Below, piece by piece: positions 53,370-61,784 of a DNA stretch of 64,000 nt. The notes below the pieces were generated by a model. The model did not search any database, was not told the origin of the DNA, and saw only the letters and a program-made list of their open reading frames with translations. Source of the stretch: CAZFJG01 sp964410915 (GTDB lineage Bacteria; Synergistota; Synergistia; Synergistales; JAFGMB01); assembly GCA_964410915.1 (NCBI GenBank), contig CAYPIU010000003.1, forward strand, positions 53,369 through 117,368, in the 5' to 3' direction. Numbering within the stretch: the first letter of the stretch is position 1; each line of letters opens with the position of its first letter. The translations under genes were made by a program, and so were the position numbers.

Positions 53370-54065
53370 CTATTCGCCAGTATTGAGGACTTCCTTCATT
53401 CTAAGGACATGATCTTTCATTACCTTGACTGCTTTTACGGGATCTCGCCGGGAAATAAGGTCGAGTATCAGCTCGTGTTCATTCATAAGGCCTTCCCAGG
53501 TATCGAGAGGTAGATCCAGGTATCTGTGACGTTGTGCATTAAGTTCTTCTCTGATGGAGTTGAGAAATTTTACTGCCAGACTGTTTCCGGCAATCTCAGC
53601 AAGTATCCTGTGGAATTCCGCCCGGGGTTGAAGACTGGATTTTGAGAGATCACGTCCGAACTGTCGTTCTTTTTCAATGATGGCCTTGAGACGTTCAAGT
53701 TCGTCGTCCGAGGCTCTTTCGATGGCCCAGAGAACAGTCTGCGTTTCAAGCATGATCCTTATTTCCATAAGCTCCATTACGGAGACTTTTTCGGACAGGT
53801 GTTCGGTCAATTCCCGGTTCGTTATCTGGCAAAGAGCATCTTCTGAAATAAAGGTTCCCTGTCCAGGTCTTGCTTCGATTATATTGAGTATTGAAAGGGC
53901 TTTAAGGGCTTCCCTTATACAGTTTCTACTAACCTGGAACTTCTCGGCAAGTGAAAGTTCACCGGGTATTTTCTCGCCGGGATTCCAGCGTCCATTCTTT
54001 ACTGCTTCAAGGATCTGTTTCAGAACATCTTCGTAAAGAGTCGATTTATTAGCTGGCTTGAACAT
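53370..54065 (-). CDS. GntR-family regulator, FadR/FCD subfamily
   Basis: 231-residue regulator: GntR winged helix at about 10-75 (GEKIPGELSLAEKFQVSRNCIREAL, with GQGTF as the wing) and an all-helical FCD effector domain (LMEIRIMLETQTVLWAIERA onward) that usually binds a carboxylate with a metal ion. The ATG at 54065 has an AGGAGGGAA site; an ATG 18 codons upstream does not. It is divergent from the dehydrogenase gene and convergent with the enolase gene, and is the obvious regulator of the locus. Confidence 0.93.
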   Translation of the reverse strand: MFKPANKSTLYEDVLKQILEAVKNGRWNPGEKIPGELSLAEKFQVSRNCIREALKALSILNIIEARPGQGTFISEDALCQITNRELTEHLSEKVSVMELMEIRIMLETQTVLWAIERASDDELERLKAIIEKERQFGRDLSKSSLQPRAEFHRILAEIAGNSLAVKFLNSIREELNAQRHRYLDLPLDTWEGLMNEHELILDLISRRDPVKAVKVMKDHVLRMKEVLNTGE

Positions 54066-54193
54066 TATTTCCCTCCTGGTTCTTGTGGATGGAGCATGTT
54101 GATGTAAAATCCTGATCACGGATTGTTTACTATATTTCTTTGTATATCACGTTATCTCAGATCAACCTTAACATCAATATTGTAACAGATAAA

Positions 54194-54203
54194 TGTAGGA
54201 CAG
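54194..54203. promoter_or_regulatory. TGTAGGACAG element, candidate GntR operator
   Basis: TGT-AGG-ACA dyad in the divergent region between the GntR gene and the dehydrogenase gene. The same 10 bases occur, inverted, at 48961-48970 before dctP. It is well placed to control both divergent genes. Confidence 0.5.
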
Positions 54204-54233
54204 ATATACATTTAAAATAAAGGAGGAGTTAAT

Positions 54234-55319
54234 ATGAAAGAAATTGCAGTTCTTGGAGCAGGTAATGGGGGGCAGACTCTAAGTGCCGACCTTGCCTTAA
54301 GAGGTAACAATGTCAGGTTATATGAACATCCGTCTTTTGCTGAAAAACTTGAGTTAATAAGAACACAGGGAGGTATCCATCTCAAAGGTGCCATTGAAGG
54401 GCTTGGTAAGCTCAACTTGGTATCTTCTGAAATGAATGAGGTATTGAAAGGTGCAGAAGTTGTCTATGTAGTGGTCCCTTCTTTTGCCCAGATGCCAATA
54501 ATGAAAGAGGCACTGCCATTCCTCGAGGACGGTATGAAAATTATATTTATACCGGGAAACTTCGGTTCTCTTGAAGTGCTCAAACATATGGAGGAAAAGG
54601 GCATTAAAAAGGACATTATATTAGCCGAGACAGATACTCTTCCATATGCCTGCAGAGCAGAAGCACCAGGTGAGGTGCATGTATGGGGGCTCAAGACAGG
54701 AATGTCGGTTGGAGCTCTTCCAGCTAAAAGGACAGAGGAACTTCTTGCACATATTCAGCCGGTATTTCCAATACCTCTCAGGTCGGCTGAAAATGTTCTT
54801 GAAATAGCATTTTCCAATCTCAATATGATCGTACATTGTGCTGCGGTTCTTCTCAATATTGGAAGAATAGAATCTACCAACGGTGATTTCCGGTTCTATA
54901 CAGATGGCATAACCCCATCAGTTGGAAGACTCGAGGAATTGATCGATGCCGAGAGGGTAAGGGTTGGTAAGGCTTATGGTCTTGATCTTGTTCCTGCAGT
55001 TGAATGGATAAAGAGTGCCTATCCACTGGAGGGAGACAGTATCTATAAACTGCTTTCCGGTAATCCTGTCTATGCCCAGCATGGTCCAGATGCACCCAAG
55101 ACAGTGAAGCATAGGTATATAAGGGAAGATGTTCCCAATCTTCTTGTCCCTCTGATCAGCTTTGCGAGGGCGGCTGGTGTGCAAACCCCTCTCACTGATA
55201 GCCTTGTAACTCTTCTATCTGCTATTAATGACGAAGACTATATTGAACTGGGCAGAAACCTTTCAAGACTTGGTGTTGAGTGTAAAAGCAGTTCTGAAAT
55301 AAGTGAAATGATCTCCTGA
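54234..55319 (+). CDS. NAD(P)-dependent octopine/nopaline-dehydrogenase-family oxidoreductase
   Basis: 361-residue enzyme with an N-terminal Rossmann fold (VLGAGNGGQTLSADLALRGN, residues 6-25) and the helical C-terminal domain of the octopine dehydrogenase family, including the segment NLNMIVHCAAVLLNIGRIES with the conserved His and Asn. Family members oxidise or form N-(carboxyalkyl)amino acids (opines), releasing a 2-oxo acid and an amino acid. AAGGAGGAG precedes the ATG. Its position beside the GntR regulator and TRAP locus suggests catabolic oxidation of an imported opine-like compound, though ketopantoate-reductase-like roles are possible. Confidence 0.9.
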   Translation: MKEIAVLGAGNGGQTLSADLALRGNNVRLYEHPSFAEKLELIRTQGGIHLKGAIEGLGKLNLVSSEMNEVLKGAEVVYVVVPSFAQMPIMKEALPFLEDGMKIIFIPGNFGSLEVLKHMEEKGIKKDIILAETDTLPYACRAEAPGEVHVWGLKTGMSVGALPAKRTEELLAHIQPVFPIPLRSAENVLEIAFSNLNMIVHCAAVLLNIGRIESTNGDFRFYTDGITPSVGRLEELIDAERVRVGKAYGLDLVPAVEWIKSAYPLEGDSIYKLLSGNPVYAQHGPDAPKTVKHRYIREDVPNLLVPLISFARAAGVQTPLTDSLVTLLSAINDEDYIELGRNLSRLGVECKSSSEISEMIS

Positions 55320-55327
55320 TAATTCCG

Positions 55328-55361
55328 GAACAGGGAGCATTCAGTAAGCTGCTCCCTGTTC
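55328..55361. terminator. Terminator after the dehydrogenase gene
   Basis: A perfect 12-base-pair stem: GAACAGGGAGCA (55328-55339) with TGCTCCCTGTTC (55350-55361), followed by TAATTT. Confidence 0.82.
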
Positions 55362-55423
55362 TAATTTACATTTATTCCTGATTCTTTCAGTTCAATTTTG
55401 TGTTGGTGGTCCAGTCAGCTTTT

Positions 55424-56065
55424 TTAACACAGTTTCTTTTCCAAACCATCGAACCAGAAGTAATCTTCATCAGGCCGGTAAAGGTCTTTCATCCCGAAGG
55501 GTAGATCACTTGCAAAAACAATTCCCTTTTCTTTTTCCCATTTAAGCATGTCCCTGTTACCCTTCTTTACGAAAGGTTTTCCATCATAAAATCCGAAGAA
55601 ATTAGATTCAAAGACCTGCAGGCTTTCAAAGAGAGGCATTTCCATTTCAGAGATCATCTCAAGTATGAAGGCACTGTCTGTTACACCTTTGATCCCAGCA
55701 AGTCTGGAAACCTCTTTTTCATTCCCGTTAACAGCCGCAATGATCTCTTTTTTGCCCTGGATATGGTAGGGATGGCAGTTTTTATCAGAAATGGAGCCAG
55801 CGCTTGCTTCTCTCGTATGAAAGAGGAACCAGTCATATACATCGGATTCCATTACATGTGCTATAGATGACACTCCAAGATCGACTCCTTTTTCAAGTTT
55901 TTCAAGCTTTCCGTTCCTGAACGTTGCGTATCCATTTCCATGTCCGCCATCCCTTAGTTCCAGGGCAGCAAGATATTCTTCAATCGTGGAACATCCAGGG
56001 ATACTCTTGAGAGTTTCACGAAGTTCATTGACTCCTTCATGGTTTGCCATAAAGATCCTGCACAT
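55424..56065 (-). CDS. Class II glutamine-amidotransferase-like Ntn protein
   Basis: 213-residue stand-alone protein starting Met-Cys (MCRIF), which would expose Cys2 as nucleophile after Met removal. HTREASAGSISD followed by NCHPYH near residue 85-100 resembles the HTR-S-G and N-HP motifs of class II glutamine amidotransferases; VNGN near 113 supports the fold. There is no synthetase partner domain or neighbouring gene. It could be an amidohydrolase related to EgtC or a conjugated-bile-acid-like hydrolase rather than a true amidotransferase. GGAAGGTG precedes the start. Confidence 0.72.
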   Translation of the reverse strand: MCRIFMANHEGVNELRETLKSIPGCSTIEEYLAALELRDGGHGNGYATFRNGKLEKLEKGVDLGVSSIAHVMESDVYDWFLFHTREASAGSISDKNCHPYHIQGKKEIIAAVNGNEKEVSRLAGIKGVTDSAFILEMISEMEMPLFESLQVFESNFFGFYDGKPFVKKGNRDMLKWEKEKGIVFASDLPFGMKDLYRPDEDYFWFDGLEKKLC

Positions 56066-56498
56066 CTGAATTCACCTTCCTGTTTTGTCGTTATTCTTTC
56101 TCGCAAAATATTTCCGACTCTCTCTTTAGAGCATAACTTATTGATAATATCATGTATCTGTTAATACATTTCTGTTTTTATAAGTCATTTAGGTTGAATC
56201 TTGACTGCTTGTCATCTCTAATAAAACGATTATTTACAGAGTTCTTCCAGTGAAGAGGGGTGAACGAGTGAGTAAAGATTTAATACAGGTCCCTTAGTTG
56301 AGAAAAGCCTCTTCCCACTCCTGATGTACTGATCGAGAGGATACGACGTATGAAGAATATGGGGACAATAAACTTACAGCAACTGATATCTTTGACAGAT
56401 GCCTGATATGAATTATCATTAAAGCTCTATATCTCTAAACTTGGCAATATACTGTGGGATTAGTTATATTTGGCAAAAAAACAAGGAGGAATATCACA
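56066..56498. other. Intergenic region between divergent genes
   Basis: No gene seen in 430 bases. The left part must hold the promoter of the glutamine-amidotransferase-like gene, but no clear -35/-10 pair stands out. The right part holds the promoter at 56392-56419. Confidence 0.45.
56392..56419 (+). promoter_or_regulatory. Sigma-70-type promoter for the flavin-binding protein gene
   Basis: TTGACA (56392-56397), 16-base spacer, TATCAT (56414-56419), 80 bases before the ATG at 56499. Confidence 0.6.
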
Positions 56499-56876
56499 AT
56501 GGGCGTTTTACCTGAGTCAGTAAGCAAGGCGTGGAACCAGAGAGATGGTGCAGTAGTTTTTACAACAGTGGATGAAAATGGGAACCCCAACAGTATTTAC
56601 GCTACCTGTGTGGGGAAATTCAGTGAAGATACACTGGTTGTGGCGGATAATTATTTTGATAAAACAAGAAAAAATATAAAATCTGGAAGTACAGGTTCTT
56701 TACTCTTTATCACCAGTGAGGGCAAATCTTTTCAGGTCAAGGGAAGGATAGAGTATCATCAGGCCGGAGAGATCTTTGACTTTATGAAGAGCTGGAATCC
56801 CGAAAAGCATCCCGGGCATGCCGCTGCGGTGGTCAAGGTCCAGGAAGTCTATTCAGGTTCCGAAAAACTGCTTTAG
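56499..56876 (+). CDS. Pyridoxamine-5'-phosphate-oxidase-fold flavin-binding protein
   Basis: 125-residue split-barrel protein. WNQRDGAVVFTTVDENGNPNSIY is the typical first strand pair of small PNPOx-like proteins, and FDKTRKNIKSG the FMN-phosphate loop. Such stand-alone domains bind FMN, F420 or heme and act as small reductases; the substrate is unknown. The ATG at 56499 has an AAGGAGGAA site; an in-frame codon at 56454 lacks one. It is convergent with the kynureninase gene and separated from it by a hairpin. Confidence 0.87.
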   Translation: MGVLPESVSKAWNQRDGAVVFTTVDENGNPNSIYATCVGKFSEDTLVVADNYFDKTRKNIKSGSTGSLLFITSEGKSFQVKGRIEYHQAGEIFDFMKSWNPEKHPGHAAAVVKVQEVYSGSEKLL

Positions 56877-56896
56877 TTTCTTTCATACGAAAAGAT

Positions 56897-56946
56897 CAGT
56901 AAATTACCGGCAATCATTGTGAGTCAGATCTGCCGGTAATTTACTG
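56897..56946. terminator. 16-bp perfect hairpin between convergent genes
   Basis: CAGTAAATTACCGGCA (56897-56912) is perfectly complementary to 56931-56946, around an 18-base loop. No T run follows directly, but the stem has AT-rich outer parts. It probably ends both transcripts. Confidence 0.65.
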
Positions 56947-56956
56947 GCCACTGGTT

Positions 56957-58249
56957 TTATGATACGGCGTCCCTTTTAACACTGAACTTTTCATATTCTT
57001 TGTGGTCAAGTATCTCCCGAAGGGCCTCTGCAACATTCCAGACATCTGTAAACGTGTTGTAAAGTGCACATGGTGCAAGCCTGATAACTGAATCTGGTCT
57101 GAAATCCGGAATAATATTTCTATCTTTCAGTGCACAGCATATCCTCCAGGCTTCCTGCGGATGAATTACGGCTACATGACCACCTCTTCTGTCTGTATCT
57201 AAAGGGGTACCTGTAGTGTAATTGTAAGGAGCATCAGAAAGCGTATTTTCCACCAGGAAAATAAGATAAGAAGTAAGTTCAAGGGATTTTTCCCTGATCT
57301 TTTCAATACCGGCTTCACAGCTTATATCAAGTGATCCCTCCAGGGCAGCTGCTGAAAAAACAGAGGGAGTCCCCATCTGCCAGCCTCCGGCACTGTTTGC
57401 ATGGTCGAAATCAATGGATAGATCGAATTGTTTCTCCTTTTTACAGCCGAACCATCCTGCGAGTCCCGGTTCCCTGTTGAAATGTCTTTTGTTCAGATAT
57501 ATAAACGCCGGACTTCCCGGGCCCCCATTGAGGTGTTTGTAACTACACCAGAATGCAAAATCCACATCCCAGTTATCAAAATAGTGAGGGACAGCTCCTG
57601 CTGAATGTGCACAGTCAAATCCAATAATTATCCCTCTTTTGTGAGCTTCACTGGTCAGTCTTTTCATGTCCAGCAGTTGGCCGCTTCTATATAGAACTCC
57701 GGGCAGCAGGACCAGGGAAACTGTTTCATCCATATATTTAATAACATCATCTTCGTCGATATATTTTCCGTCCCTGCTCTCTACAAGCACAAGGTTTTCT
57801 TCGGGGTCGAGTCCGTGAAGCATTACCTGACTCCTCAGGGCGTAAATGTCCGAAGGAAAATTGAGAGTGTCCGCGATTATCTTTGTCCGTCCTTCCCACG
57901 GTTTGTAAAAAGTGGAGACCATGGAGTGGAGGTTTCCCGTAGTCGATCCTGTCATTACAACTTCTTCTGGTTGTGCCCCAACCAGTTCTGCCATTTTTGC
58001 CCCCAGTTTTTCAGGTAGATAGAACCATGGGCTTTTTGCATCAAGCCAGCCCCTGATAGCGAGGGTTTTCCAGTCCTGCAAAGCTTCCTGTAATTTTTTT
58101 TCCGCGTCCATGGAGGCAAGTCCAAGGGAATTACCATCCATATATATTGTATTTTCAGGTATGTAGAAACGGTTTCTCATATCAGCAAGAGGGTCTCTGC
58201 TATCCATTTCTCCAGCAAACTGTTTCCCTGTTCTGAAACTCTTATTCAT
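56957..58249 (-). CDS. kynU: Kynureninase
   Basis: 430-residue PLP enzyme that cleaves kynurenine to anthranilate and alanine. Conserved features: IYMDGNSLGL near 35-44, MTGSTTGNLH near 99-108, DCAHSAG with Asp212 and His215, and the PLP-binding Lys238 in CSYKHLNGGPGS. Start: AAGGAG lies 8 bases before the ATG at 58249; a GTG three codons upstream overlaps the site. It follows a marR gene by 36 bases in one operon. No tryptophan dioxygenase or kynurenine formamidase is nearby, so the cell may use kynurenine from outside. Confidence 0.93.
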   Translation of the reverse strand: MNKSFRTGKQFAGEMDSRDPLADMRNRFYIPENTIYMDGNSLGLASMDAEKKLQEALQDWKTLAIRGWLDAKSPWFYLPEKLGAKMAELVGAQPEEVVMTGSTTGNLHSMVSTFYKPWEGRTKIIADTLNFPSDIYALRSQVMLHGLDPEENLVLVESRDGKYIDEDDVIKYMDETVSLVLLPGVLYRSGQLLDMKRLTSEAHKRGIIIGFDCAHSAGAVPHYFDNWDVDFAFWCSYKHLNGGPGSPAFIYLNKRHFNREPGLAGWFGCKKEKQFDLSIDFDHANSAGGWQMGTPSVFSAAALEGSLDISCEAGIEKIREKSLELTSYLIFLVENTLSDAPYNYTTGTPLDTDRRGGHVAVIHPQEAWRICCALKDRNIIPDFRPDSVIRLAPCALYNTFTDVWNVAEALREILDHKEYEKFSVKRDAVS

Positions 58250-58285
58250 GGAATTCACTCCTTATAACTAATTGATGAATACTTA

Positions 58286-58702
58286 TTAAAGGTTGGAGGC
58301 CATTTTTTTGAGCAGGTTTATATAAAGTTCTCTTTCCTCAATTGTAAAGTTCTTTATAGCCATAGCGTCCCATTCTTCAAGGTGAACCTTGACTTTATCC
58401 AGTATGTTCCATCCTTTTTTGGTAAGAAAGAGTTTCTGAGCCCTTCCATCCCGGGAATCTTTACCTCGTTTGACAAGTTCCTTACATTCAAGTTTTCTGA
58501 TTGCTCTTGTTACAGAAGCCTGGTCAAGAACCACCCTCTGAGAAAGGCTCTTCTGATTCAGGCCCTCTTCACGGGATATTTCCAATAGACATAGATACAA
58601 TCCTCTACCCAGGCCATATTTCGAGAGGGTCCTGTCAAGGTAAAGCTGGCACTTACGGTAGATAATCGAAATATACCGACCCGGTGTCCATATTTCTTCC
58701 AT
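58286..58702 (-). CDS. MarR-family regulator
   Basis: 138-residue winged-helix repressor. GLNQKSLSQRVVLDQASVTRAIRKLE forms the helix-turn-helix and DSRDGRAQKLFLT the wing. The start chosen is the ATG at 58702; upstream GTG codons at 58711 and 58723 are possible because a G-rich stretch lies just before. First gene of the marR-kynU operon; two matching palindromes directly upstream are probable operators. The ligand may be kynurenine or anthranilate, by position only. Confidence 0.9.
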   Translation of the reverse strand: MEEIWTPGRYISIIYRKCQLYLDRTLSKYGLGRGLYLCLLEISREEGLNQKSLSQRVVLDQASVTRAIRKLECKELVKRGKDSRDGRAQKLFLTKKGWNILDKVKVHLEEWDAMAIKNFTIEERELYINLLKKMASNL

Positions 58703-58730
58703 CTTTTCCACTACCCCCCACACTAATATG

Positions 58731-58774
58731 CTTGCATTCGCAAGTATATTATCATGTTATATTTGCACGTGCAA
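58731..58774. promoter_or_regulatory. Twin palindromes, candidate MarR operators
   Basis: CTTGC-ATTC-GCAAG (58731-58744) and TTGC-ACGT-GCAA (58763-58774) share the pattern TTGC-N4-GCAAGTA. Their centres are 31 bases apart, three helical turns, so dimers would bind the same DNA face. They lie 29-72 bases upstream of the marR start. Confidence 0.65.
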
Positions 58775-58899
58775 GTACATGGAAAAATGATCTTATTTCA
58801 GATAAAAAATGGAAGGTCAGGCAGTTACATGATTTGGAAATTATCTGGCGGGGAAGGAAGGCTTAACAAGTTCTGTAGACTTATAAGAAATGTAATGTT

Positions 58900-59652
58900 T
58901 TACTCTATAAATCCCACTGCTTTTCTGAAGCTTTTTATGTAATGACGGCTTACAGGAACAGATTCTTCATTTTCTCCAATGAATTTAACAAGATAAGTGC
59001 TATTGAACCATGGGATAATTTCTTTTATCTTTTCCAGGTTAATAATATAGCTTTTATGAGTTCTAAGAAATTGACTGGAGTCAAGGATGGTCTCGATCTG
59101 TTTTAAGGTTGCCTTAATTTCATAAGAGCAATCCCTGGTTTTGAGAACGGTTTTTCTATTTTCAGAGGATGTAAAATAATGGATGTCCTTGAAATGCAGT
59201 ACCACCATCCTGCTCCCTGCCCAGACTGAAATTCTTTCCTCTTCAAAGACAGTGGAGGGAATATTTTTCTCTACAGGAGATGTCCCGTTTTTTTGGAGTT
59301 GTCTTTCAAGGCGCTCTACAGTATGTTCTATTCTTTCCTCAGAGTAGGGTTTGGTAACATAGTCAACAGCATTCAGATCAAAAGCCTGTACTGCATATTC
59401 ATCGTAACCTGTTGAAAAGACAATTTTAGGAGGGTTTTCCATTTTAATGATCTCTTTCGCAGCTGTTATACCATTGATACCATTGATCTGAATGTCCAGA
59501 AAGATTACTTCCGCTTCTCCAGATTCAATGACTGGTAAGGCTTCTTCAAAACAGGGGAACTTGTCAATTACCTTAACCTTTCCGGTTTTTTCAAGCAAAA
59601 ATGACAATTCTTCTCTTGAGGGGAATTCATCTTCAATGATCAATGCTTTCAT
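58900..59652 (-). CDS. LytTR-family response regulator
   Basis: 250-residue regulator. The receiver domain (1-120) has acidic Glu7/Asp8, phosphoacceptor Asp53 in IFLDIQ, and Lys101 in VTKPYS. A linker leads to the LytTR DNA-binding domain (about 140-248) with FKDIHYFTSSENRKTV and FLRTHKSYIINLEKI. The ribosome site is weak. It lies 95 bases after the LytS-type kinase gene on the same strand, forming a two-component pair. The natural target is the divergent madLM operon. Confidence 0.93.
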   Translation of the reverse strand: MKALIIEDEFPSREELSFLLEKTGKVKVIDKFPCFEEALPVIESGEAEVIFLDIQINGINGITAAKEIIKMENPPKIVFSTGYDEYAVQAFDLNAVDYVTKPYSEERIEHTVERLERQLQKNGTSPVEKNIPSTVFEEERISVWAGSRMVVLHFKDIHYFTSSENRKTVLKTRDCSYEIKATLKQIETILDSSQFLRTHKSYIINLEKIKEIIPWFNSTYLVKFIGENEESVPVSRHYIKSFRKAVGFIE

Positions 59653-59747
59653 AGTAAAAGTACTTTAGCGGAAAGTGGATCGTTTGTCCAGATTTTCAAT
59701 AAAGTCAGAGAAACATCTATTTTCATTAATATTGGAGCAAGGCAGTA

Positions 59748-61457
59748 CTAATTATTATTTACAGGCAGGATCACTGAAACTGTTGTTCCTTCGTTTATTT
59801 TACTCTTGATAGATAGCCCGGCAGTTTTACCAAACAAGTTCTTAAGCCTTTCGTGCACATTCAATAATCCTATATGTTCCTTTTCATCCTGAATAGCGAA
59901 CAGGTTGTTCAGATGTTCCTTACTCATTCCCTGCCCGTTATCAGTTATTGTAATGACCAGTTTTTCATCATCTATCATCCCTGTTATGGTGATCTTCCCG
60001 GGTTCTTTTTTTGGCAATAAGCCATGTTTGACTGCATTTTCAACAATGGGCTGAAGGGTCAGGGGAGGCAATTTACATTCAATATCGCGTGGGAGATCTA
60101 TGAAAAGGTGGATCTTTTCCCCAAACCTTGCTTTTTCCAGCTGAAAATATGATCTTACATGACTAATTTCTTTTTTTAGGTCTATGAGAGAATCATTATT
60201 CGTGAGATTCTTTCTGTAAAAATTTCCAAGTTGAATTATTAATTCGCGAGCCTTTTCCGGTTTGACCCGGCAGTAATACACAATTGTATTAAGAGCGTTA
60301 AAAAGAAAATGCGGGTTTATCTGTGCCTGAAGGAACTTGATCCTTGCTTTTGAAAGAAGCTCGGACTGGAAATTGAGTTTGCTTATTTCTATCTGTGTAG
60401 AGATAAGTAGAGAAAGGCCGTAAGCTATCTGTATCTCAAGTGGGGAGATCTTCTTATAATCCATTTTAAAAAATGCAATAAATCCAGTAGCTTCATTAGG
60501 TTCTTTCAATGGAATAAGCGCCTGAGAGATGCTGGGATCCATGACATGGCCCTGGGCAGTGAGAGGGTGACCGATTTGAATGTTTTCCTTCAGGGTTTTT
60601 TCCCTTTTAAAGGTTTCCTCCGGATTTAGACTGTGTTTTAAAAAAGAGTTTTCGAAAAAGTTCCTGAAATTTTTTCCTCCTGCGTAACCTGATACTTCAT
60701 GATTACCATATAATACTAATCCATCAATGTCTTCTATGGTTTCATAAATAATATTCGCGGTTTTCTGTGCTGATTCATGGGTAAGACCTTTCCTTAAAAA
60801 TGGAAGAGTTCTTCTTGCTATTTTAAGGGCCAGATGGGCAGCATTTGCTTCAAGTCCTACGTGTTTATGATATATCGTTTCAAGAATGGCGATGAAAAGG
60901 CCGGCACCGATAGAATTCATGACTATCATGGGTGGTCCAATTATTGAAACAACCCTCCAGGATTCATGAATAGGTCTTGTAATGAGAAGAACGATGAACA
61001 TATGCATAATTTCAAGAAGTATGGTCAGAATCGTAGCAGATATCCACATATTTTCCCGCTGTTTGACTTTAGCCGATACTATTCCAGCTATGTATCCCTG
61101 AAGAACAATTGAGATAAATGCGGCATTAATCGTAAGGCCACCAAGGAAGTACCTGTGAGTTCCAGCGATCAAACCTGCTCCAACTCCTACAAATGGGCCA
61201 GCCATCAAACCACCAACGATTACACCCATGGCTCTTGTATTAGCAATGGCCTGTTTAAGAGGATACCCAGTGTAGGTCCCAATAATACCAATAGTTCCAA
61301 AAAGAAGAATAAGAAATATCTTTTCGGGATAGCTGGTTTCCTGTTTTATCATAAGGTTATTGAAGAGTTTGAAACGGCTTATTATAAGAATAAAAACAAC
61401 AATTACTGATACCTGGTGGAAAAGGTGTACGAGAATTTTATTGAATGCAGGTGACAA
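59748..61457 (-). CDS. LytS-type sensor histidine kinase
   Basis: About 569-residue membrane kinase: N-terminal 5TM-LYT sensor region (to about residue 200; FGTIGIIGTYTGYPL, GPFVGVGAGLIAGTHRYFLGG), a GAF-like segment (about 215-360), then a His_kinase domain with phosphoacceptor His383 in QINPHFLFNALNT, N box PIVENAVKHG and G box TDNGQGM. No ATG fits; TTG at 61457 follows GGAG by 9 bases, and TTG at 61472 is an alternative. Relatives of this family sense small metabolites such as pyruvate; here malonate or its uptake is a reasonable guess from the divergent madLM genes. Confidence 0.92.
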   Translation of the reverse strand: MSPAFNKILVHLFHQVSVIVVFILIISRFKLFNNLMIKQETSYPEKIFLILLFGTIGIIGTYTGYPLKQAIANTRAMGVIVGGLMAGPFVGVGAGLIAGTHRYFLGGLTINAAFISIVLQGYIAGIVSAKVKQRENMWISATILTILLEIMHMFIVLLITRPIHESWRVVSIIGPPMIVMNSIGAGLFIAILETIYHKHVGLEANAAHLALKIARRTLPFLRKGLTHESAQKTANIIYETIEDIDGLVLYGNHEVSGYAGGKNFRNFFENSFLKHSLNPEETFKREKTLKENIQIGHPLTAQGHVMDPSISQALIPLKEPNEATGFIAFFKMDYKKISPLEIQIAYGLSLLISTQIEISKLNFQSELLSKARIKFLQAQINPHFLFNALNTIVYYCRVKPEKARELIIQLGNFYRKNLTNNDSLIDLKKEISHVRSYFQLEKARFGEKIHLFIDLPRDIECKLPPLTLQPIVENAVKHGLLPKKEPGKITITGMIDDEKLVITITDNGQGMSKEHLNNLFAIQDEKEHIGLLNVHERLKNLFGKTAGLSIKSKINEGTTVSVILPVNNN

Positions 61458-61784
61458 AATCTTACACTCCAATCTCTATGAGCTCATATTATTGAATAAG
61501 ACCTATCTGATATGAAAAGTTCCCATTTCTTACCCTGGTTTAATACATTCCAAAAGCAACTTTACAAAAGTTTATCAGAAAACAGAGATCCCCTTTACTA
61601 TCCTTCATAAATACGAATTAGGAAAAAGCATAAAAATCGATTCATGCTTTGCAACTTATCCTTCCGTTCTTGTATCTAATGAGCTCTTTTTTGAATGTTA
61701 CGTCCATATCTAACCCGAAAACATTTCCAGATGATTTGATTATAAAGCAAGTAACAAACTTATTTTGTATGGGGGCGGTGAAAC
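61458..61784. other. Divergent promoter region lytS-type/madL
   Basis: No gene seen. An inverted repeat AAAGCAT (61625-61631) / ATGCTTT (61644-61650) lies about 135 bases before madL and could bind a regulator. No convincing sigma-70 or sigma-54 promoter stands out. GGGGGCGGTG directly precedes the madL start. Confidence 0.4.
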
